DNA from: Acidobacteriota bacterium
Lineage (GTDB): Bacteria > Acidobacteriota > UBA6911
Assembly (NCBI GenBank): GCA_031254095.1
Contig: JAIRVC010000210.1
Location: 1 to 14,226 of the forward strand
Direction: 5' to 3'
DNA: 14,226 nucleotides
This document shows positions 6,940 through 12,898 of this stretch, one piece after another. The position numbers were made by a program, and so were the translations under genes. Each line of letters starts with the position of its first letter. Position 1 is the first letter of the stretch. Under the pieces are notes generated by a model. That model made no database searches and was not told where the DNA came from. It was given only the letters and a program-made list of their open reading frames with translations.

Positions 6940-6973
6940 AAAAAAAAAGGACCCCGGCACAGGGGGTCCTTTT
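6940..6973 (-). terminator. Rho-independent terminator of rplU-rpmA
   Basis: An 11-bp perfect stem (aaaaggacccc at 6945-6955 with ggggtcctttt at 6963-6973) encloses a 7-base loop. On the minus strand it is followed by a run of nine U residues (A run at 6940-6948). It sits about 30 bp after the rpmA stop, so it should end the ribosomal protein transcript before obg. Confidence 0.9.
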
Positions 6974-7003
6974 AGATTTAGTTTAGTTAAATCCCGGGAA
7001 AAA

Positions 7004-7288
7004 TCAGGCTTCCACAGCGCCTTGCTGCGCAGGCGCGGCAATGTTGACGTGTACAAACCTTCCCTTGCGCCCCTTATCCTGAAACTGCACTATGCCGGAT
7101 TTCATGGCAAACAGCGTGTCGTCGCTGCCGATGCCCACGTTCAGTCCGGGTTTGATTTTTGTTCCACGCTGACGCACGATAATCGCGCCGCCGTTGACGG
7201 TCTCGCCGGCGAAGCGTTTTACGCCCAGACGCTGGGAATGACTGTCTCTTCCATTTCTGGAGCTGCCGACTCCTTTTTTATGTGCCAT
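7004..7288 (-). CDS. rpmA: 50S ribosomal protein L27
   Basis: A 94-residue bL27, a 50S protein whose N-terminus reaches the peptidyl-transferase centre. It begins [29 protein letters not shown], the standard mature N-terminus without the cleaved leader found in Firmicutes, which agrees with the absence of a Prp protease gene between rplU and rpmA. The C-terminus is a little long ([11 protein letters not shown]). The ATG at 7288 follows AGAGGA by five bases. It lies 32 bp after rplU, with a strong terminator downstream. Confidence 0.98.
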   Translation of the reverse strand: MAHKKGVGSSRNGRDSHSQRLGVKRFAGETVNGGAIIVRQRGTKIKPGLNVGIGSDDTLFAMKSGIVQFQDKGRKGRFVHVNIAAPAQQGAVEA

Positions 7289-7320
7289 GATTTCCTCTTT
7301 TATGTAGCATGATTTCCTGG

Positions 7321-7635
7321 CTACCCTACATTAATTTTTTCAATACGGACTTCCGAATAATGCTGACGATGTCCGCGCGTGCGCCGGTACTGCTTCTTTT
7401 TCTTGTACTTGAATACCAAAACTTTATCGGCTCTTTCCTGCGCGCGGAGCACTCCGGCGACAAACGCGCCCTCCACCAGCGGGTTGCCGATATAAGTTTT
7501 TTCATCGGTTTTCACCAGCAGTACATCTTTAAACTCCACCGGAGCGTCAACCTCGGCCATGAGTTTTTCAACGCGGACGACATCGCCTTCCGATACGCGG
7601 TACTGTTTTCCGCCGGTCATAATGACTGCATACAT
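7321..7635 (-). CDS. rplU: 50S ribosomal protein L21
   Basis: A 104-residue bL21 of normal length: [18 protein letters not shown] at the N-terminus, then [24 protein letters not shown], the rRNA-contacting conserved block, near the C-terminus. It binds 23S rRNA in the large subunit. The ATG at 7635 has a GGAGGTG ribosome site seven bases upstream. It is first in a two-gene rplU-rpmA unit. Confidence 0.98.
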   Translation of the reverse strand: MYAVIMTGGKQYRVSEGDVVRVEKLMAEVDAPVEFKDVLLVKTDEKTYIGNPLVEGAFVAGVLRAQERADKVLVFKYKKKKQYRRTRGHRQHYSEVRIEKINVG

Positions 7636-7665
7636 AATCCCACCTCCTCGAGCCGAAAACAGTAA

Positions 7666-7694
7666 ATTAAACCAGCAAACAGTTAAAAAGGCAA
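7666..7694 (-). promoter_or_regulatory. Predicted rplU-rpmA promoter
   Basis: On the minus strand TTGCCT (7694-7689) and TTTAAT (7671-7666) are separated by exactly 17 bases, 30 bases upstream of the rplU ATG. Both boxes are close to the vegetative sigma factor consensus. Confidence 0.55.
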
Positions 7695-7800
7695 TGAGAA
7701 ACTTTATGAATGTTATTAGAGGGGGTTGACGGATGAACTTTTCCGGTTGATCATTAAATTTGAAATCAAACTATTGGCGAGTGGAGGGAAAGTTCCGGTA

Positions 7801-8172
7801 ATGAAAAAAATTATAAGCTTCGCGATTGTTGCCGCCCTGCTGGTTATCGGGGCGGGTTTAAGCCAGGAATCCGGGGAAAACAAACCCGTAGCGGACAAGC
7901 ACAAGGATCGCGGCGTAACGTGCGGCGTCTGCCATAACGGCGAAGCCGATCCAAAGTCCGCCGCGTCCCCCAAATCCTGTCTTTCATGCAAAAATCATGA
8001 TTCATGGAACGCTGTCGCCAAACTGACAAACAACGATAAGGGGTTTAAATTCAACCCGCATCACAACCATATTACGGAATCCAACGACCTTGATTGTACG
8101 CAATGCCATCAGGCGCATAAGGCCGATACCATCATCTGCTACAACTGCCACCAGGGCATGAAGTTTAAATAA
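7801..8172 (+). CDS. Exported tetrahaem cytochrome c (c3-like) with one CXXCK site
   Basis: A 123-residue small multihaem cytochrome of the tetrahaem type seen in Shewanella STC/flavocytochrome c. Residues 1 to about 21 are a signal peptide (MKKIISFAIVAALLVIGAGLS), so the protein should be periplasmic. Haem attachment sites are CGVCH (41-45), CLSCK (60-64), CTQCH (99-103) and CYNCH (113-117). Histidines in HHNH (87-90) and QAH (104-106) are good distal ligands. It probably passes electrons between the inner membrane and periplasmic or outer-membrane reductases; no partner reductase is in the window. The second site has lysine where histidine is normal. The open frame extends to 7726, but ATG 7801 starts the signal peptide and follows a GGAGGGA ribosome site. 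The tatD-like gene starts one base after its stop. Confidence 0.85.
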   Translation: MKKIISFAIVAALLVIGAGLSQESGENKPVADKHKDRGVTCGVCHNGEADPKSAASPKSCLSCKNHDSWNAVAKLTNNDKGFKFNPHHNHITESNDLDCTQCHQAHKADTIICYNCHQGMKFK

Positions 8173-8173
8173 A

Positions 8174-9055
8174 GTGATTTTCGACACGCACTGCCACGCA
8201 TACTGGAGGGGTCTCGAAAATCGGGAAGAAGCGGTGCGGGCGAATATGTCCGCCGCCGGCGTCTGTGGCTCCATTCAGATTGGCGCGGATATTGAAAGCA
8301 GCCGGCTTGCGCTGGATACGGCAATCCGCTGGGGGGCCGGCGCCTGGTGTACGGTCGGAATACATCCTTCGGACTGTCAGGATATTTCCGTGGATTCCTG
8401 CGAAAAAATCATGCGGGAACTTGACCGGCTGCGCGAGAGCCGCAGCGACAAGGTGGTTGGAATCGGTGAAACCGGCCTTGATTATTACCATCTGACTCCG
8501 GGAAAAGAAGCGTCACAAAAAGAAGCGCAGTTTGCCTTTTTCGCCGCGCAGGCCCGGTTGGCGCAACGCCTGGATCTGCCGCTTGTTATCCATACGCGCG
8601 ACGCGGCGGCGGATACCATCGGATTGATTAAGGAAAACGGCGTCAGGCGCGCGGTAATACACTGTTTCAGTGAAGACGCGCGCTTTGCCGAAGAACTGAC
8701 GAGCTGGTCGGAAGAAATACGCTTTTCGTTTTCAGGCATTCTAACTTACAAAAACGCCAGGGCGATTCAGGACGCCGCCGTTTATCTGCCCCTTGACAGG
8801 ATACTGGTGGAAACGGATTCGCCGTTTCTGCTTCCCGCGGGCGCGCAAGGAGAAAACGGCGTCAACGAACCGGCCTTTACGCGGCATGTAATGGATTTCC
8901 TGAAAACGCTTCGCCCCGAACCGCCTGAAATCGTCGAGCAAATCGTCTGGAATAATTCCCTCGCTTTTTTCAGGATTTCCGATAAGTTTTTTCTGAAAGC
9001 CGGACAACGCAGGTTTCCGACAGGCGATCATGCAGGCACAGGCATTTCCGGCTGA
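8174..9055 (+). CDS. tatD: TatD-family metal-dependent hydrolase (DNase)
   Basis: A 293-residue TatD/YcfH-type TIM-barrel hydrolase; family members are metal-dependent 3'-5' DNases, though the physiological substrate of each member is rarely known. Metal-site motifs are DTHCH (4-8), GIHPSD (62-67), GETGLDYY (98-105), PLVIHTRD (136-143), HCF (163-165) and ETDSPFL (213-219). The start is GTG at 8174, one base after the cytochrome stop, so the two are probably co-transcribed and translationally coupled. The family fold should end near residue 267 (NNSLAFFRI); the remaining tail of about 26 residues lies opposite the end of the convergent RDD gene and looks like readthrough to the next chance stop. 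The assignment to the TatD family is firm; equivalence to E. coli TatD itself is not claimed. Confidence 0.94.
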   Translation: MIFDTHCHAYWRGLENREEAVRANMSAAGVCGSIQIGADIESSRLALDTAIRWGAGAWCTVGIHPSDCQDISVDSCEKIMRELDRLRESRSDKVVGIGETGLDYYHLTPGKEASQKEAQFAFFAAQARLAQRLDLPLVIHTRDAAADTIGLIKENGVRRAVIHCFSEDARFAEELTSWSEEIRFSFSGILTYKNARAIQDAAVYLPLDRILVETDSPFLLPAGAQGENGVNEPAFTRHVMDFLKTLRPEPPEIVEQIVWNNSLAFFRISDKFFLKAGQRRFPTGDHAGTGISG

Positions 9056-10112
9056 AAACGCCAGCCAGCAGGCCGATTCCCAAGCCGAACAGAGAAATCA
9101 GAAATACGGCGTTGCGGCAAACAACCCGCTTTAGCGAAGGCTGATCTTCGATTATGCCGACAACGCGCAGGCTTGTCGCCATCATTCCGACAGTCTGGCT
9201 GTTTGCTCCCAGAAAGACAATTGAATAAAGGAAATAAATCATCAGAAAGAGCGTCGCAAAGCTTATCGCATTTATGGAATGCAGTATGGGGGCGTTCGTG
9301 AAATAATCCGCCGCGCATAGAAAAGCTCCTGAAAAAAGGACTATCAGCAGCAGATCAATGAGTCCCGAAAGCGTTCGCGACAAAAAAATCAGCCTGCCTT
9401 CGGGATTGGCGGCGTTTGCGATATAAGTAAAATTCCAAGCATCTTCAGCTTTGCTGATATCCGCTTTACCGATATCAGCGGCGTCCACGGTTTCAGGGGC
9501 ATATGCGGCATCGGCGATATCTTCGGCGCTACCGGCTTCGGGGGCATAGGTAATATCCGCGGCGGCATAGTCAATATTCGCGGCATCATCTGTTTCATCG
9601 GCATACGCGACATCGGCAATATCTTCGGCGCTATCGGCTTCGAGGGCATATTCGGCATCCTCAATATCCACGACGTCATCGGTATCATCGGCATCCGTAA
9701 TATCCATAATACTGTCGGCTTCATCTGTTTCATCGGCATACGCGGCACCGGTAATGTCCGCAATGTCAATGGTTCCGGCAACGGAATCATCCGGCGCGTC
9801 GTCTTCGGAAACAACGAACAGGTTTGCCGCCGATTCATCCCTATCTGTTTTATCCGTTTCCCAAACAGCGGATTCTTCCGGCGCCGGCGAGTAGAGCAAT
9901 TCGCCAGATTCCTCCGAAGACGAAGACGCGGTCTGACGTGAAATCGCCGTATCGATAATACTCTGAAGCTCCTGTTCGAAGTCGTCGTCTTTCAGATGAA
10001 TCACCGTCGGTATTTGCGCCGGTTCTTCATTCCATTCCGGCGCCTTATAACCGCAAAACAGGCATGTTCCGGAAGTATCTATTACGCCGCTCTGACATTG
10101 AGAACAATTCAT
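8970..10112 (-). CDS. Zinc-ribbon, acidic-repeat, RDD-domain membrane protein
   Basis: A 380-residue protein of three parts. Residues 1-22 form a zinc ribbon with C3/C6 and C17/C20. Residues about 30-230 are a low-complexity linker rich in Asp, Glu, Ala and Ile with imperfect repeats such as SAEDIADVAYADETDDAANID (161-181) and SAEDIADAAYAPETVDAADIG (195-215). Residues about 242-375 are an RDD domain with three membrane segments (about 249-268, 283-303, 333-352), the RTLSGLIDLLL start, NSQTVGMMATSLRVV and the closing LHDRLSETCVV. RDD domains occur in membrane proteins of mostly unknown role, some linked to ion or compatible-solute transport. The zinc ribbon and linker would be cytoplasmic or extended. 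The start is ATG at 10112. Its 3' end overlaps the tatD-like gene by 86 bp. Confidence 0.85.
   Translation of the reverse strand: MNCSQCQSGVIDTSGTCLFCGYKAPEWNEEPAQIPTVIHLKDDDFEQELQSIIDTAISRQTASSSSEESGELLYSPAPEESAVWETDKTDRDESAANLFVVSEDDAPDDSVAGTIDIADITGAAYADETDEADSIMDITDADDTDDVVDIEDAEYALEADSAEDIADVAYADETDDAANIDYAAADITYAPEAGSAEDIADAAYAPETVDAADIGKADISKAEDAWNFTYIANAANPEGRLIFLSRTLSGLIDLLLIVLFSGAFLCAADYFTNAPILHSINAISFATLFLMIYFLYSIVFLGANSQTVGMMATSLRVVGIIEDQPSLKRVVCRNAVFLISLFGLGIGLLAGVFSRKCLCLHDRLSETCVVRLSEKTYRKS
9491..9775 (-). repeat. Imperfect DNA repeats encoding the acidic linker
   Basis: A unit beginning tttcatcggcatacgcg recurs at about 9491 (as tttcaggggcatatgcg), 9593 and 9728. The first two copies continue with the shared atatcttcggcgct and ggcttcg blocks. 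Spacings of 102 and 135 bp are multiples of three, so changes in copy number keep the reading frame. Confidence 0.6.
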
Positions 10113-10378
10113 CTTTTTACGTTCGCTCCGCAGTAATTTTATCTTCCGCCCTGAAAATCAGTATTTCTTTTTAATAAGCCCAGTAAAACCGCGCGCCATT
10201 ATATCACGTGAATCGCGGCCCCCGTATCCCGATTGTCTATAACTTTTACGGCGCGCGCGCATCGGAATATTTCCGTAGACAGGGAGTCCGACTGCTGTGA
10301 TAAAGTACGTATATCAGAATTTATTATCACAGATTAACCATTTTGCGGGATGTGCGTCCTGTATGAAAAGGAGCGGCT
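10113..10378. promoter_or_regulatory. Divergent intergenic region with an inverted repeat (operator candidate)
   Basis: This gap separates the RDD gene from the M1 peptidase gene and should hold promoters for both. The clearest signal is tgtgataa (10296-10303) and its exact complement ttatcaca (10324-10331), separated by 20 bases, upstream of the M1 peptidase start. It could be an operator or a hairpin in the leader. An alternating cgcgcgcg tract lies near 10250-10260. A strong ribosome site (aaaaggag) precedes the ATG at 10379. No confident -35/-10 pair was identified. Confidence 0.4.
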
Positions 10379-12778
10379 ATGCGTACATTTAAATGGTTTC
10401 AGCAAAACATCAGTAAAGTTCTTTCGGGTATTTTCTTTTTATGTATGACAACTTTTCTCCCCGCGCAAGACTTCGGAGACCTGGCCTTTTATGACGCCCT
10501 GAAAAAATTTGAGCTGCGCGGCAAGGCGTCAGTATCGAATTTGACGCTCAAGCGGGACCGCGCGGAAATGACATTTACCGGCGACTTCTATTTTGCCGCG
10601 CCGGCAAACGGCAGGATAACCGGCGCGGTTTTTATCGGCAGCGGGACGTTCCGGGCGGATGCGCCGCCGATCTCTTATGAAAAAGAATTCATGCGGCGAT
10701 TTCTGAATTCCGAATCCGCCGAATCTGATTTCAGGACAGCCGTCCTGCGTTTCAGCGATGATACGCCGGACATCATCGGCAAAGATATGGACGCCAGCGC
10801 CCCGGCCCCTTCCGACGCGCAGAAACTAGCTTCAGAATTTGAATCGCGCCTGTTAAAGGAAACCGGCGCGAATATCTCTGCGCGTCTGCTGCTTTCTTAT
10901 GCCAATCAGGAATCGCCCGGCGTATTTATCGCCCAGTTCGATAAAGGAAAACGGGGGCGTTTTACATTCCTTGTGGATATGCAGGCGCGTATTCCCGGCT
11001 CCTCGTTTCGTATAAACGGCGGCGAAAAAACGCTTCTTTTTGCGTACGCGCCAAATGCCTTCGACAACGATCTGTGGATCTCGACATATTCGGAAACGGA
11101 CTTCGCCTTGGGACAGGTTAGTTACTCAGACGAGTTTGATCTTGTAGACCCGGTACATTACAGGATGGAAATTGATCTGCGCGACGCCAGAAAAGTTCTC
11201 CAGAAGGGGAATCTCCGCACAAAGATGCAAATAGACTTTGTCTCGCGCGCCGACAACCTGAGAGCCGTTTCGATGCTGGTAAACGACGGATTGTCGGAAT
11301 TTAACAATGTCCGGCTGAATAACGCGATGCGGATCAAATCAGCGCAATACGAAGGGGGAGAGATCCTGTTTGTTCAGGAAGACTGGGAATCGGGCCTTAC
11401 GTTCGTTCTTCCAAAAGCCGTCAACAAAGGAGAGAAATTCAGCGTGGAGCTCGCGCTGGAAGGCGATTTTATTGACAAGCAGACCACGTTCCCAAACTGT
11501 ATATATCCGCGCAGCAATGAATCATGGTATCCAAGACACGGGTATCTGCGGCGTTCCACGTTCGATCTATTTTTCCGGCATGACAAAAATGACAAAGTCG
11601 CTTCTGTCGGCAATCTGGTTCGCGAAGGAATCTGGCCGGATACGAAAGATGATGCCCTGACTGAATATAATCTGGACTGGCCCGTCGCGCTGGTTACTTT
11701 CGCCGCGGGAAAATTCACCCGTCATATCGAGAAACGTAAACTGGAATTCGGCGAAGTAGACCTTGAATTTTACAAACACACCGGCAGCAACCTGAAAGAG
11801 GATTTTGTTCTGGCGGAGTTAGGCAACGCTCTTGAATATTTCGGCAAATATTTCGGGGCGTATCCTTACGATGTTTTCCGCGGCGCGATACATCCTTTCA
11901 ATTTTGGACAGGGATTTCCGACAATACTGCTGGTTCCCCGCGCGGATCAGGCAAACAGGAGTGTTTTCAAGTTTCTGGCCCATGAGACGGCGCACCAGTG
12001 GTGGGGGCATATCGTCCTCTGGCGTTCGCACCGCGATCAATGGCTTAGCGAAGGATTCGCCGAATATTCCGGGATGCTTTATACGGGTTTACGCTACAAC
12101 ATGAAAGCTCAGCGGGATCAGATAAAAGAAGCCCGTTATTCACTGCCTTTTCCGGCTAAAAATGATCGCGGCGTCGGCACGGTAAAATACGCGGAAATCG
12201 GCCCGCTGATTCTGGGGCATCGCTTGAGCTCCCGCATGACATCCGGCGCTTACGGCATCGTTTATGATAAAGGCGCTCTGGTGCTGCGGATGCTGCATTA
12301 CCTTTTCTCCGATCCGAACACCGGTTCCGGGCAGCCTTTCTTCGACATGATGTCGGATTTTGTCGGCCAGTACCGGAATAAGGCCGCGACCACGGAGGAT
12401 TTTATGCGCGTGGCGGGCGAGCATTTCGCCAATTCATCCATTGGAAAACAGTTCGGAATGAAAGATCTCGACTGGTTTTTCCGGCAGTGGGTTTTTGAGG
12501 CAAAACTTCCCAGTTATCGCATGGAATACAAAATCGAATCCGGAGACAACGGGCAGGCGATGCTTACGGGAACACTTTTTCAGGAAAACGCGGGAGAGGA
12601 CTGGTTCATGCCGGTTCCCGTCGAATGCAAATTCGGAAATCAGATGGGACGCATCACCATTTACGCAAACGGCCCGCAGACGGATTTTAAAATTTCTTTG
12701 CCGATGAAGCCGTCTTCCGTTGAACTTGATCCCGATTTGTGGATTCTGTCGGAAAAGACATCAACAAAGAAGAAATAA
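10379..12778 (+). CDS. Exported M1-family (gluzincin) metallopeptidase
   Basis: A 799-residue exported zinc peptidase. A signal peptide covers about residues 1-30 (hydrophobic LSGIFFLCMTTFLPAQ). The catalytic zinc site is HETAHQWWGH (H535, E536, H539) with the third ligand E558 in WLSEGFAEYSG, which is the M1 HExxHx18E spacing. Y629 in YDKGALVLRML is a likely transition-state tyrosine. The N-terminal half (about 30-480) is presumably the beta-rich region found in M1 proteins. The substrate-anchoring GxMEN motif is absent at the expected place, which instead reads HPFNFGQGFPTILL; this argues against a standard aminopeptidase specificity. The start is ATG at 10379 with AAAAGGAG five bases upstream. 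It stands alone and is followed by a hairpin. It probably acts in the periplasm or outside the cell. Confidence 0.88.
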   Translation: MRTFKWFQQNISKVLSGIFFLCMTTFLPAQDFGDLAFYDALKKFELRGKASVSNLTLKRDRAEMTFTGDFYFAAPANGRITGAVFIGSGTFRADAPPISYEKEFMRRFLNSESAESDFRTAVLRFSDDTPDIIGKDMDASAPAPSDAQKLASEFESRLLKETGANISARLLLSYANQESPGVFIAQFDKGKRGRFTFLVDMQARIPGSSFRINGGEKTLLFAYAPNAFDNDLWISTYSETDFALGQVSYSDEFDLVDPVHYRMEIDLRDARKVLQKGNLRTKMQIDFVSRADNLRAVSMLVNDGLSEFNNVRLNNAMRIKSAQYEGGEILFVQEDWESGLTFVLPKAVNKGEKFSVELALEGDFIDKQTTFPNCIYPRSNESWYPRHGYLRRSTFDLFFRHDKNDKVASVGNLVREGIWPDTKDDALTEYNLDWPVALVTFAAGKFTRHIEKRKLEFGEVDLEFYKHTGSNLKEDFVLAELGNALEYFGKYFGAYPYDVFRGAIHPFNFGQGFPTILLVPRADQANRSVFKFLAHETAHQWWGHIVLWRSHRDQWLSEGFAEYSGMLYTGLRYNMKAQRDQIKEARYSLPFPAKNDRGVGTVKYAEIGPLILGHRLSSRMTSGAYGIVYDKGALVLRMLHYLFSDPNTGSGQPFFDMMSDFVGQYRNKAATTEDFMRVAGEHFANSSIGKQFGMKDLDWFFRQWVFEAKLPSYRMEYKIESGDNGQAMLTGTLFQENAGEDWFMPVPVECKFGNQMGRITIYANGPQTDFKISLPMKPSSVELDPDLWILSEKTSTKKK

Positions 12779-12795
12779 CGTTCAAGGAAATGTTG

Positions 12796-12823
12796 CCCCG
12801 GATGCTTAAAGAAGCATCCGGGG
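12796..12823. terminator. Perfect 12-bp hairpin between the M1 and M56 genes
   Basis: ccccggatgctt (12796-12807) and aagcatccgggg (12812-12823) pair perfectly around the tetraloop aaag, 17 bases after the M1 peptidase stop and between convergent genes. A bidirectional terminator is likely, although the downstream plus-strand bases (ttcataaaatt) contain no clean U run. Confidence 0.65.
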
Positions 12824-12888
12824 TTCATAAAATTATCCGGAATTGCGAAGTTTTTCAGACTGAGACTGGGATTAATCTGTACTTGTTC
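12820..12888 (-). pseudogene. Decayed fragment of a paralogous M56-gene 3' end
   Basis: Read on the minus strand, this segment encodes EQVQINPSLSLKNFAIPDNF (from residue E at 12888). It closely resembles NEVQINPNLSLEDFHAPEPV near the C-terminus of the adjacent M56-type protein, and the DNA is visibly similar too. It lies immediately beyond that gene's stop codon and has no start of its own. The simplest reading is the remnant of a second, tandem copy of the gene, or of its last domain, that was mostly deleted. Confidence 0.65.
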
Positions 12889-12898
12889 ACCTCTATCT

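Noticed and set aside
7726..7800. A longer cytochrome start at 7726
   Set aside because: It would bury the signal peptide behind 25 residues; ATG 7801 has a ribosome site and gives a clean signal peptide.
9491..9775. A CRISPR array
   Set aside because: Repeats are imperfect, unevenly spaced in multiples of three and lie inside a coding region; no cas genes are present.
9389..9838. A 149-residue minus-strand frame full of MPMKQM/MPPK-like repeats
   Set aside because: It is an out-of-frame shadow of the acidic repeats in the RDD gene; its regularity comes from the repeated DNA, and it has no family-like features.
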